Below, piece by piece: positions 9,076 to 17,963 of a stretch of 64,000 nt of DNA. Under the pieces are notes generated by a model. It saw only the letters and a program-made list of their open reading frames with translations. It was not told where the DNA came from and ran no database searches. The number at the start of each line of letters is the position of its first letter. The first letter of the stretch is position 1. The position numbers were made by a program, and so were the translations under genes. Source of the stretch: Bacteroidales bacterium UBA5536 (lineage in GTDB: Bacteria; Bacteroidota; Bacteroidia; Bacteroidales; F082); assembly GCA_002426795.1 (NCBI GenBank), contig DINQ01000010.1, forward strand, positions 275,234-339,233, written 5' to 3'.

Positions 9076-10749
9076 TTACTTCACTTCAAAAGCATACGAT
9101 TGCGCGAAGCGTTTAAAATCTTTTGTGATACCCTGTACCACAATTTGATAACGGCCGGGGCTGTCGGCGGTTTGAAACTGGAATGTGATGGTTTTTTCTG
9201 TTGTCGACACATTTGGATTCCAGTAGAGCGTATTTCGTGCGTCGGGCAGGTTATTTGGAATACTGGTAACTAGATGTGTGGGAGGTGTTAAAAACTGATA
9301 ATCAATAAACAAACCGGTTGAAGGCAAATCGATATTGGCAAAATAGCCATCTTTTGAAACAATATGTACGATACCACCATAGAGCATGTCGCCTTTGATA
9401 TAGGGCTCGTTTACGACCTCAATACGGTCGATATTTTTGGGTGAAAGTCCCAGAATTTTTTCGGGTTTGTCAATGGCGACCCAATCAACCAAAACCAAAG
9501 GGTCAAAAAACATGCTCTCTGCATCATCGCCCACAACTTTGAAATATTTTTTTCCTTGTTTTTTCCGCACTTTTACCAAAGTTGGTAATTCATTGAAATA
9601 TTCTTCGAGGGTAGGCAGTTCAACATACTCATCCAGTTGGATGATTTGTTTTGGTTTTCCGTAAAAGGCTTCCGTAAAAACCTTGGATTCTTCAGTCGTA
9701 TCTGCCTGATAAACAGGGGAAAGGATTTGAACCTGCTTGTTTCTGGCCATTTTCAACAACATATTTTGTTGATTTTCTGACAGCTTGAATTCTTTGGAGG
9801 GTAAATTCACTGGCAGACTACAGAAATCGTTATCGATTAAAATTTTCATTTCCCGATTTTCCTTGTTTTCCGGACAAAGAAATAAATCGCGTTTTCCGGT
9901 GTAACCGGGTAGCGAAAATTGAAAACGTCCTTTAGCATCTGTGCGGTTGGCCATAAAGTCGTGCCCTTGTCCGATGATGGATAAATTGATGATTGTGGCG
10001 CCATCATCCTGATCGATGCTGTTTGACTGAACTGTTCCACTGATTGATAACCCTCTTGTCTCGGGCAGATAGGAAATTCCGGTCAAGGGTTTTGTGTCTT
10101 GCGGAAACGCGAAAATGATGGCTTCGAATGATTGGTCAGGTATCACCGAAATACTCAATTGCTCCAGATCTCTCAAATTTGATGTTGGCTCCAGCTTTAC
10201 ATGAACAGTTTGCTTTTTACTGTAATGAATACGATCAGTAGAAATTTTGAAATAGTGACTTGTTGAATCCATTTTTTCAACACGAAGAGTGATTGTATCC
10301 AGCTGTTTGTCAATAGAAAGTAAATCAGTGCTTTTCGGGTTAATGATCCAAATTGGAACATACGCATAGGCCTGTGGACCTTTGTTACGCATATATTTCG
10401 TGTAGGCTCTGAGATAATACATTCCGGTTAACGCTTCTTCGGGTATCGTGATTGCGCCAGCAGCCAAATGATCGCTAAACAAAAATTTCCCGCTGGCTCG
10501 CTGTGTCCCATCCGGAGAAATAACCTCGATCAAAACCACCCTGCTCAGGCTGTCAGAGCTTTTATTTGCAGCAATTTTACTCACCGAGAACGAAATATTC
10601 TCCCCGGCAATGTAATAGGTTCTGTCAGTAAATAGCATCAGTTTTTCAACCGGCAGAAAATTTTGCGCACCTGCAGGTTTGATCAGTAGAAAAACTGCAA
10701 GTACCAAGCAGATGAAGCTAAAGATACGGTGAGCTAACGTTATTTTCAT
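9076..10749 (-). CDS. exported protein with macroglobulin-like and plug-like parts, function unknown
   Basis: A 557-residue protein with a clear signal peptide (residues 1-28, ending PAGAQ). The first 110 mature residues (PVEKLMLFTDRTYYIAGENI, then SGKFLFSDHLAAGAITIPEE) look like the MG2-type domain at the start of many Bacteroidota proteins. A carboxypeptidase-regulatory-like beta fold follows (GLSISGTVQSNSID). Near residues 430-490 there is a piece like a TonB plug (FDPLVLVDWVAIDKPEKILG ... IDRIEVVNEPYIKGDMLYGG). It is much shorter than the usual 800-900 residues of such proteins. It is the last gene of an operon, 3 bases after the DUF4249 gene. Probably acts at the outer membrane with the receptor. 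Confidence 0.7.
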   Translation of the reverse strand: MKITLAHRIFSFICLVLAVFLLIKPAGAQNFLPVEKLMLFTDRTYYIAGENISFSVSKIAANKSSDSLSRVVLIEVISPDGTQRASGKFLFSDHLAAGAITIPEEALTGMYYLRAYTKYMRNKGPQAYAYVPIWIINPKSTDLLSIDKQLDTITLRVEKMDSTSHYFKISTDRIHYSKKQTVHVKLEPTSNLRDLEQLSISVIPDQSFEAIIFAFPQDTKPLTGISYLPETRGLSISGTVQSNSIDQDDGATIINLSIIGQGHDFMANRTDAKGRFQFSLPGYTGKRDLFLCPENKENREMKILIDNDFCSLPVNLPSKEFKLSENQQNMLLKMARNKQVQILSPVYQADTTEESKVFTEAFYGKPKQIIQLDEYVELPTLEEYFNELPTLVKVRKKQGKKYFKVVGDDAESMFFDPLVLVDWVAIDKPEKILGLSPKNIDRIEVVNEPYIKGDMLYGGIVHIVSKDGYFANIDLPSTGLFIDYQFLTPPTHLVTSIPNNLPDARNTLYWNPNVSTTEKTITFQFQTADSPGRYQIVVQGITKDFKRFAQSYAFEVK

Positions 10750-10752
10750 GGT

Positions 10753-11904
10753 TTATTTGGGCCAAAAAGCTGGTTTAATATTTATTCCGCGCAACACAGT
10801 GCAATCAACACATTCATTGTTCAACAAAACATTGTAGTAACGCTCGGCATCACCCATTAAATAGGCAGGGTAATCTCGGGGGGTTATTTCCCTCAATCCT
10901 TTTCGTAAAACTGACGGACTGCAGTAGGTCTCAGCAAAAACCTCTATGACATTTGAGACGAAAATGCGTTTCTCGCTCACGCTAGAAGCACCAAAAAATC
11001 CAAGTACTTCGCTGTCGGGGCTGCTTGTATTTTGCAGGTTTCCTCGAATAGCAATAGGTTGTTTACCATACAAACTGCCATCCTGGGTGCTATTCAATCG
11101 CATCTGATCCCAAAAAGTGTATCCTGCTTCGCTCAAGGCAATTTGTTTGACCAACAGACTGTATCCATAGAGCAAACGTGAAGTCAAATTATTGACAAAA
11201 TGAAGCGGAATTCGTTGTGAAGCGTTAAAAGATAAGTTTTTAGTGTTGAGTGTAAAGATCTCCGGGATTTTTTCAGTTCGCCAACAGACCATTTTTGAAT
11301 AATCGGGTGGCACAACATGATGAACCGTGCCATCGTAATACCATTCGAGTGGATAATCGCTGTGGTATTCCCAGGTTTCGACAGCCTCAAAAAGATACTC
11401 CCGACTATCGCTAAGCGATCCTTCAAGGTCGATATAAAACTGTATGCCTTTGGTTTTTGAGATCGCATTACCCTCGATTTCATCAATCTCAAAATAAACA
11501 GAATCGATGTTAGGACAAGATTGCATTTGATCGTAATCGGAAATAATCCGGGTGCCATCCGGTACAATTACTTCAACCATAAATGAAGCGCCGGGAAACA
11601 TGAATGAAGGATCAATTTTTCCAATATAGTCACCATTGCCAACTTCATAGAGTGGAAATTTGTTCGAGCGGTCATCCATGATCGTTACGGTACAGCCGTT
11701 AACAGCTTCGTATTGCGGCCGGCTGATAGGCGAGGAGAGCGACACATTAACAGTTTGCATAGTATCGGCGGTTGATACACGACCCATGACCACATATTTT
11801 TTGGAATCACTTCCCTTGATCTGTGGGTCAAAAGCCTTGATGCACGACGCCAAAAACAATGGCAGCATCAGGATGGATAGGAGTATGAGTCTATTCTGAT
11901 GCAT
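10753..11904 (-). CDS. DUF4249 family lipoprotein
   Basis: A 383-residue exported lipoprotein (signal ending LFLASC, Cys21). The order of features, an early beta domain (YVVMGRVSTADTMQTVNVSL), the GGDG-type turns and a C-terminal Cys-rich end (NNECVDCTVLRG), fits DUF4249, a Bacteroidota family almost always encoded next to a TonB-dependent receptor. It overlaps the receptor gene by 14 bases and is followed 3 bases later by the macroglobulin/plug-like gene. Likely a surface or periplasmic partner of the receptor; ligand unknown. Confidence 0.82.
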   Translation of the reverse strand: MHQNRLILLSILMLPLFLASCIKAFDPQIKGSDSKKYVVMGRVSTADTMQTVNVSLSSPISRPQYEAVNGCTVTIMDDRSNKFPLYEVGNGDYIGKIDPSFMFPGASFMVEVIVPDGTRIISDYDQMQSCPNIDSVYFEIDEIEGNAISKTKGIQFYIDLEGSLSDSREYLFEAVETWEYHSDYPLEWYYDGTVHHVVPPDYSKMVCWRTEKIPEIFTLNTKNLSFNASQRIPLHFVNNLTSRLLYGYSLLVKQIALSEAGYTFWDQMRLNSTQDGSLYGKQPIAIRGNLQNTSSPDSEVLGFFGASSVSEKRIFVSNVIEVFAETYCSPSVLRKGLREITPRDYPAYLMGDAERYYNVLLNNECVDCTVLRGINIKPAFWPK

Positions 11905-14665
11905 AATTTCCGAGTTTAAAAATCCATGTGGCAGTTAAAATGGGCACACCAATCACCGAATACTGAAAACTCTTGATGCGGCCGCTTTCTGAATTGAAAT
12001 AGACCGCGTAGGGGTTTTGCCTGCCGGTTACGTTATATACACTGATATTGAGCGAACTATGAAGGAGTTTTTTTCTTCTCAGGTTTCCTTCAACTGTCAT
12101 TGACAGGTCGACGCGAAAATAGTCGGGGATGCGATAGGCATTGCGTTTTGAATAGTCGAATTGTGGAACCCCATCAACATAATAAACTGAAACAGGATAA
12201 GTTACAGGTTTTCCGGTTTGGTAAGTTACAATAGATGAGAAAGTGAGGCGTCTGTTTAAGTGATAATTAATTACCATATTCACCACGTGCGGAATGTCGA
12301 AATTGGCTGGATAAACCTCGCCGTTATTGATCGAGTTGAGCGGATTGGCATCTTTGATCTGAACCGAAGAAACAGAATAAGTATATGAAAACCAACCTTC
12401 GAGGCGACGGTTACTGCGTTTCACAAACAGCTCAATGCCTTTGGCTTGTTGTTGGCCCTGCAGCACAACTGTTTCAACATTTTCGCTTTCTAAAAAGCTG
12501 GCACCGTCTCTGAATTCAGGAAAGTTTTCAGTGAACTTCAGGTAGCCCTCAACAGAAAACTCGATGCCACTCAAAGGTAAACTTCTGAAAATACCTACCG
12601 AAACCTGGTTGCTTGATGAAGGTTTCAGGTGATAATCGGCCAGTTTCCATTGGGTGTTGGGCGCAACTGAAATGGTGTTGTTGAGCATAAACATGTTTTG
12701 GTGCATCTGGTTGAAAGCTACTTTTACAGAGCCTTTTTCATCCGTTTCGTAGTTGAGTGCGATACGCAAATCAGGTTCAATGAAAGTCTTAATCACTTCA
12801 TTTTTATTGAAGAATAAAGAATCCTCCACGAAGCGCGGATCAAGCGGAAACCCGGGTGTATAGGTGTAAACTTTTTTGGGGCCTGTTGGGCTAAAAGTTG
12901 CAAAGCGAAGGCCAGCTGTGAGATGCAATCTCGGCATGATGTCGTATGAGTCTGAGATGTACAGGGCTGTTTCAAACCCGCTCTCTTTGCCCAGATCCAG
13001 GTCTTTGCGCAGGGATGCTAAGCCATATGCCAGCACTTTGCCGCGATTGAACTGGTATAGGTTGAAATTCGCTCCAAAGTCGATGGCATGCTTGTCGCTC
13101 AAAACCTGTTTAAAATCTGCGCGAAAAATATATTCATTCATTTGATAGGCATGCTCATAAGCGCTTGAAACTTCCTGTTTGTCAGTGGTTTTAAATGTAT
13201 ATTGAGCTCCAACAAGGGAAAACTCAGCCCGAAGCGACTTATTGATAGTTTGTCCAACACTGAGCGAAATGCCATCATTGCTGTAATTGTAATCGTTGAT
13301 ATCGCCTAGCCTGAATCGGTCGTAGCTGTGGTAAAAGAAAACACCTACCTGTGTTGACTGATTGTCGTAATGCAGTCCGCCAGAATAGTCTGAAAAACCG
13401 GCCGCACTTGATCTGATCACAGGATCTTCGATGCGTTGCAAGATCCAGTCAGAATAGGTAGAGCGTGCACTCAAAATAAATGAAGCACGGTCTTTTTTCA
13501 GGGGGCCTTCTGCCACAATATTGGCAGATAATGGACTAATACCTCCGTGTGCAGTAAAACGACTTCTGTTGCCACGTCGTGTAATGATGTTGAAAACAGA
13601 AGATAATCGTCCGCCATATTCAGCGGGGATATGACCTTTATAAATAGAAAAGTCTTTGATGATATCGGAATTGAAGGCCGGAAAAAAGCCAAACATGTGG
13701 GATGTGTTGTAAACCGGTATCTTATTGATAAAAAAGGCGTTTTGGTCGGCGCCACCACCTCGCACATTGAGCCCGGCCGAACCTTCGCCAACACTGACTA
13801 TTCCTGGCAGGGTGCCCGAGACTTTCAGGATGTCGCGTTCACCCATCAGCATCGGAAGTTCCTTGATGGTACGCATGGCGATTTTGTCGAGCCCCGGATC
13901 TTTGTCCTTCATGCTGCGCTGCTTATCGCCATGAACTACAAATTCTTCCATCTGGTAAACGGTCTTTTTTATTCGAATCACAAATTCACCATCTGAATAA
14001 ATTTCAAAGAGGTATTTCTTCTTTTCGTATCCCAAAAAGTCGAAAACAACATTGTATTTGCCCGGCCTGAGCATCAGGTTGAGGAATCCGTTGACGTCAG
14101 AAACGGCTCCGGTACTGGTTTCTTCCACAAAAATGGTTGCGAAATAAACGGGCTCTCCGGTTTCTGCATCTAAAATTCTACCCAGAATTTTGGCTTTCGA
14201 TCCGCTGACTTGCGCGCCTTGTTTGCCAATACGAAGCGTTTGAATGGCTTCGGGTTTGCGTCCAGTTAGGTATTTTTCTTCGCTGGCTGTCAAGGATTTT
14301 GACTCGTCTTTTTCTTCAACCAACGCAATTGCTGCTGCTGTGTAGTCGGGCAACTGCTCAATAAGAGGTGCTTCGGGCAAAACAACAAGCTGCTTATTCC
14401 ATTCAGAAGCAAAATAACCCGTTGAGTCAAGCGCAATTGCGAAAGCATCCAGAATATTCAGGCTATCGGTTGGCAGTTTGATGGGAAATTCCGCATCAAA
14501 TCCTTGAGGATAATGCACTTTAATGCCGTATTGATCGGTTAAAACTTGACAAAACTGTGCAAATGTCTTGGCCTCTATCGGGGGGAGCAGCTTTTTGTCG
14601 GCAATTTGTGCATTTGAAATGCCGACGAGCGAAAAAAACAATCCGATGAGTAATAGTTTTTTCAT
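11891..14665 (-). CDS. TonB-dependent receptor with STN and carboxypeptidase-regulatory domains
   Basis: A 924-residue outer-membrane receptor. Order: signal peptide (ends GISNAQ), STN-like domain (about 25-95, DSLNILDAFAIALDSTGYFA), a linker, carboxypeptidase-regulatory-like domain (about 165-230, ILGRILDAETGEPVYFATIF), plug domain (about 270-370, LNVRGGGADQNAFFINKIPV) and a beta-barrel to the C terminus. The start is the ATG at 14665, which overlaps the TGA of the gene upstream (ATGA). The STN domain usually signals to an anti-sigma factor, but none is encoded nearby. Together with the DUF4249 lipoprotein it would import an unidentified ligand using TonB energy. Confidence 0.92.
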   Translation of the reverse strand: MKKLLLIGLFFSLVGISNAQIADKKLLPPIEAKTFAQFCQVLTDQYGIKVHYPQGFDAEFPIKLPTDSLNILDAFAIALDSTGYFASEWNKQLVVLPEAPLIEQLPDYTAAAIALVEEKDESKSLTASEEKYLTGRKPEAIQTLRIGKQGAQVSGSKAKILGRILDAETGEPVYFATIFVEETSTGAVSDVNGFLNLMLRPGKYNVVFDFLGYEKKKYLFEIYSDGEFVIRIKKTVYQMEEFVVHGDKQRSMKDKDPGLDKIAMRTIKELPMLMGERDILKVSGTLPGIVSVGEGSAGLNVRGGGADQNAFFINKIPVYNTSHMFGFFPAFNSDIIKDFSIYKGHIPAEYGGRLSSVFNIITRRGNRSRFTAHGGISPLSANIVAEGPLKKDRASFILSARSTYSDWILQRIEDPVIRSSAAGFSDYSGGLHYDNQSTQVGVFFYHSYDRFRLGDINDYNYSNDGISLSVGQTINKSLRAEFSLVGAQYTFKTTDKQEVSSAYEHAYQMNEYIFRADFKQVLSDKHAIDFGANFNLYQFNRGKVLAYGLASLRKDLDLGKESGFETALYISDSYDIMPRLHLTAGLRFATFSPTGPKKVYTYTPGFPLDPRFVEDSLFFNKNEVIKTFIEPDLRIALNYETDEKGSVKVAFNQMHQNMFMLNNTISVAPNTQWKLADYHLKPSSSNQVSVGIFRSLPLSGIEFSVEGYLKFTENFPEFRDGASFLESENVETVVLQGQQQAKGIELFVKRSNRRLEGWFSYTYSVSSVQIKDANPLNSINNGEVYPANFDIPHVVNMVINYHLNRRLTFSSIVTYQTGKPVTYPVSVYYVDGVPQFDYSKRNAYRIPDYFRVDLSMTVEGNLRRKKLLHSSLNISVYNVTGRQNPYAVYFNSESGRIKSFQYSVIGVPILTATWIFKLGNYASE

Positions 14666-15375
14666 TGTTTCCAAATTGTAGCACAAAATGCCAGTAGGTC
14701 GCGCATGTCTTTGTCCGAAATTCTTTTCACATTTAAGTGCGACTTGCGCATGTGTTTTTTAATCATCTGTTGCGCAGATTTCTCAAATGAACGCACAAAA
14801 CTTTTGTTGTTGCGAAATCTGATATATTTACCGTTAAAGCTGACAAATGATTCTTTGATCGGTTTCGCAAAAACATGGTTGGTGGCGCCATATTGTGTAT
14901 CCAGTATCAGATCTTTTCGCCAGGCATAGGCCACTCTATATCCAAGTGTATCAATCACCTGGCAAATACGCTTCGTCGTATCAGTTAGTGGAATAAGTGC
15001 AAATTTGAGTGAACCAATGGTGAACGATTCAAGCCAGGCATCAGAGACAATCATTTGTTCGCTGGCATCCAGGTCTGTCTTGTAGCGAAGGATAAGCTGT
15101 TGGTTATAAGCGTCATAATTCAGCAAACGACCTGAATAGCTTATACCTCTTACCACCAATGAGCCTTTCTGAAATTCGTCACCGTTTAGGTATTGTGAAC
15201 CACCTGTTTCGGACGAAGGATAATAACTGTATCTTTTGCCGTTGAACAGGATGGGGTCGAGCCCGTATTTGGCATCTAATGCTTCTATGGCAGCTTGCGA
15301 CATTCCCGACATTGCAGCCAGCATAAGCCCTAAAAATAAAAGTGGACGAAACCAGTCAGAATTATAAGCCTTCAC
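14662..15375 (-). CDS. exported protein of unknown function heading the receptor operon
   Basis: A 237-residue protein with a signal peptide (LMLAAMSGMSQA). The body is a mixed alpha/beta sequence with many Tyr and Arg (GKRYSYYPSSETGGSQYLNG, GKYIRFRNNKSFVRSF) and a basic C-terminal helix (SAQQMIKKHMRKSHLNVKRI). I do not recognise the family. The start codon appears to be GTG (15373-15375); a near-consensus -7 box (TATCTTCG, 15398-15405) lies 22 bases upstream, which supports that start. Its TGA overlaps the receptor ATG, so it is the first gene of the receptor-DUF4249 operon. Confidence 0.7.
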   Translation of the reverse strand: MKAYNSDWFRPLLFLGLMLAAMSGMSQAAIEALDAKYGLDPILFNGKRYSYYPSSETGGSQYLNGDEFQKGSLVVRGISYSGRLLNYDAYNQQLILRYKTDLDASEQMIVSDAWLESFTIGSLKFALIPLTDTTKRICQVIDTLGYRVAYAWRKDLILDTQYGATNHVFAKPIKESFVSFNGKYIRFRNNKSFVRSFEKSAQQMIKKHMRKSHLNVKRISDKDMRDLLAFCATIWKQ

Positions 15376-15807
15376 TCTTCTGCATCATATTAAGTGGCGA
15401 AGATACTCATTAGTCATATAAGTAATGAAGTTTTATCCACGAAAAGCCTGGTGTTTTTGCCTTTTCTACAATTTTTCTTTTTCTGCAAAACCATTACCGG
15501 GATGTTTTTATTGCGATTGAAATACTCGTTCATTCTATGATTGTTTGAAAAAAAACAGAAAAAAATATGATAAGCAAGTTTGTCAATGGTGGGGAAAAAA
15601 TGTTTTTCCGAGGGGACTTTGCTGTCCGTCTCTTATGATTTTTGGTTGGTGCTTTTTTTCTATCTTTGAAGCTTGAAAATAAGCCGCGGTTTTTGGTGAA
15701 TAAAATACTTGCTGGTCGATATCGATGCTGGCTCAAAATATGGCATTTTACAATCCTTATGAATCGCCAAATTGATTGAAAATATAAATATTAACTTCTT
15801 CATGATT
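15376..15807 (+). other. intergenic region with divergent promoters
   Basis: A 432-base gap between the receptor operon (leftward) and glyA (rightward). It holds the near-consensus leftward box at 15398-15405, an AT-rich stretch with several T and A runs, a small hairpin (stem 15593-15599 with 15603-15609) and the glyA promoter at 15641-15668. The glyA leader would be about 130 bases; I looked for a riboswitch-like fold there and saw none. Confidence 0.6.
15641..15668 (+). promoter_or_regulatory. glyA promoter: TTTG then TATCTTTG
   Basis: TTTG at 15641-15644 and TATCTTTG at 15661-15668, spacing 16, close to the Bacteroidota -33/-7 pattern. Directs transcription rightward into glyA. Confidence 0.6.
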
Positions 15808-17088
15808 ATGAAAAGAGACGAACAGATTTTTAACCTGATCAAACAGGAAAAAGACCGTCAGATGCATGGCATTGAGCTGATCGCTTCTGAAAATTTTGTC
15901 AGCGAACAAGTGCTTGAAGCTATGGGTTCTGTGTTGACCAACAAATATGCTGAGGGCTATCCTGGTAAACGCTATTATGGTGGTTGCGAAATCGTGGATC
16001 AATCAGAACAACTAGCGATCGATCGGGCAAAGGAACTCTTTGATGCAGAATACGCCAATGTGCAGCCTCATTCAGGAGCACAGGCCAACATGGCTGTTTT
16101 CCTGACCTGCCTGCAACCAGGCGACACCTTTATGGGACTTGACCTTTCCCATGGCGGACACCTTTCGCACGGATCGCCGGTAAATTCATCCGGTATTTTA
16201 TATAACCCTGTAGCTTACGGCGTTGACCAGGAAACAGGCCTGATTAACTACGATAAGATGGAAGCCCTGGCAATGGAGCATAAACCAAAAATGATCATCG
16301 CAGGTGCCTCAGCTTATTCACGCGACTGGGATTATGAGCGCATGCGCGATATCGCAGATCAGGTTGACGCCATTCTGATTGCAGATATTTCGCATCCATC
16401 TGGTCTAATCGCCAAAGGCTTACTCAACGATCCCATTGAGTTTTGCCATATTGTAACTACTACAACGCATAAAACGCTTCGCGGTCCCAGAGGTGGACTA
16501 ATCCTGATGGGCGAAGACTTTGAAAACCCCTGGGGACTCACAACACCTAAGGGTGAAGTGAAAATGATGTCGGCATTGCTCAATTCGGCTGTATTCCCCG
16601 GCATTCAGGGTGGTCCGCTTGAGCATGTAATTGCCAGCAAGGCTGTTGCATTTGGTGAGGCATTGACAGATGAGTTTTTCCAATACACTCTTCAGGTGAA
16701 GAAAAATGCAGAAGTCATGTCAAAAGCTTTCATCAGTCGCGGCTATCACGTGATTTCAGGCGGAACAGATAATCACCTAATGTTGATTGATCTGCGCTCG
16801 AAATTCCCGGATATTACTGGTAAAGTTGTTGAAAACACTTTGGTGAAAGCAGATATCACCATCAACAAAAATATGGTGCCTTTCGACAGCCGTTCACCGT
16901 TCCAGACATCCGGTTTGCGTGTAGGCACGCCTGCGATCACAACCCGCGGTCTTACCGAACAGCATATGGAACCGATAGTTGCCTTGATTGACGAAGTCAT
17001 CAGCAATATCGACAACGAAAAAGTCATACAATCTGTGAAAGGGAAGGTGAATAAAATGATGGGTGATTTCCCACTATTTGCCTGGTAA
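15808..17088 (+). CDS. glyA: serine hydroxymethyltransferase
   Basis: A 426-residue PLP enzyme that interconverts serine and glycine while loading one-carbon units on tetrahydrofolate. The sequence is canonical: MKRDEQIFNLIKQEKDRQ start, IELIASENFVSEQVLEAMGS, the YPGKRYYGGCEIVDQSE block, and the PLP lysine in TTTTHKTLRGPRGG. Two ATG codons (15802 and 15808) are possible; homologues begin with MKRDEQ, so 15808 is chosen. A clear terminator follows. Monocistronic, cytoplasmic. Confidence 0.97.
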   Translation: MKRDEQIFNLIKQEKDRQMHGIELIASENFVSEQVLEAMGSVLTNKYAEGYPGKRYYGGCEIVDQSEQLAIDRAKELFDAEYANVQPHSGAQANMAVFLTCLQPGDTFMGLDLSHGGHLSHGSPVNSSGILYNPVAYGVDQETGLINYDKMEALAMEHKPKMIIAGASAYSRDWDYERMRDIADQVDAILIADISHPSGLIAKGLLNDPIEFCHIVTTTTHKTLRGPRGGLILMGEDFENPWGLTTPKGEVKMMSALLNSAVFPGIQGGPLEHVIASKAVAFGEALTDEFFQYTLQVKKNAEVMSKAFISRGYHVISGGTDNHLMLIDLRSKFPDITGKVVENTLVKADITINKNMVPFDSRSPFQTSGLRVGTPAITTRGLTEQHMEPIVALIDEVISNIDNEKVIQSVKGKVNKMMGDFPLFAW

Positions 17089-17109
17089 AAAATTATTCAA
17101 ATGAATCTG

Positions 17110-17137
17110 AAAGCTCTGCCTGTTGGCAGGGCTTTTT
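17110..17137 (+). terminator. glyA terminator
   Basis: An 11-bp stem with one mismatch (17110-17120 with 17125-17135), TGTT loop and a run of six T. Starts 21 bases after the glyA stop. Confidence 0.9.
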
Positions 17138-17405
17138 TGTTTATTTGGGATAGTCAGTGAACGTACATGTTTAAATACTGCGCAAACTTTGATTGCCAGC
17201 AAATGAAAAATATAGACTAAACCAGTTAGGATATGCTGTTGTTATTTCGAGATAAATTGCTATATTGCTGACAATCAATATTGTAAAAGTTCATAATTTA
17301 TTAATGTATCGAACTAAACAGCTGTTAATGAGATGCGTATCTTTACATGCTTGATTTTATATCTCCTTTAATTATTAGATTGTATTTCGTCCGAAAACTG
17401 AGCCA

Positions 17406-17906
17406 ATGAAAACATTATATATCGTTCGTCATGCAAAATCCTCCTGGGATTTTCCTGCTTTGCCTGACCACGACAGGCCTTTACTCGAAAAAGGGAAAAA
17501 GCGCACGAAGAAAGTTATTGATTTTTTACTCAAGCAAGAAATTGAGCTCGATTTTATTATCAGCAGTTCAGCGCTGCGTGCCCGCGAAACAGCCATTTAT
17601 ATCACAAAAGCTCTTTCGGTAAGTCCGGATCTGATTAAACTTGATCCAAGCCTGTACTATGCTGACAATGAGAAGATTTTTGATCAATTTCTCGATTTAA
17701 ACGATTCATATAAATCTATCATGTTAGTGGGGCACAATCCGGCTTTGACCAACTTTGTAAATAATTGGCTCAAACCACCCATCGACTGGCTGCCTACTTC
17801 GGCCGTTGTGGCCTTGCAGTTTGAAGCTGAGCGTTGGGAAGATATTCGTTTTGCTCCGGCAGAAGTAAAGTTTGTGGTGTTCCCGAAGCTTATCAAGGGA
17901 AAATAA
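17406..17906 (+). CDS. sixA: SixA-like phosphohistidine phosphatase
   Basis: A 166-residue histidine phosphatase. The catalytic RHA motif is at the N terminus (LYIVRHAKSSW, His9) and the second histidine is in VGHNPALTNF. Length and motifs fit the SixA group, which in other bacteria removes phosphate from phosphohistidine proteins. It lies 57 bases before ppk1 on the same strand; sixA-like genes next to polyphosphate kinase are common in Bacteroidota. A possible -7 box TATCTTTA, one mismatch, is at 17338-17345. Substrate here is unknown. Confidence 0.85.
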   Translation: MKTLYIVRHAKSSWDFPALPDHDRPLLEKGKKRTKKVIDFLLKQEIELDFIISSSALRARETAIYITKALSVSPDLIKLDPSLYYADNEKIFDQFLDLNDSYKSIMLVGHNPALTNFVNNWLKPPIDWLPTSAVVALQFEAERWEDIRFAPAEVKFVVFPKLIKGK

Positions 17907-17963
17907 TTTTCGTTAACTTGCGGCTGTTTTCATTACGATCACCACTCAAAATACTGTATTCAA

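Noticed and set aside
15593..15609. Hairpin as terminator in the receptor/glyA gap
   Set aside because: AT-only core and far from either gene's end.
15669..15807. Riboswitch in the glyA leader
   Set aside because: A 130-base leader, but no glycine, SAM or tetrahydrofolate-like fold was visible.
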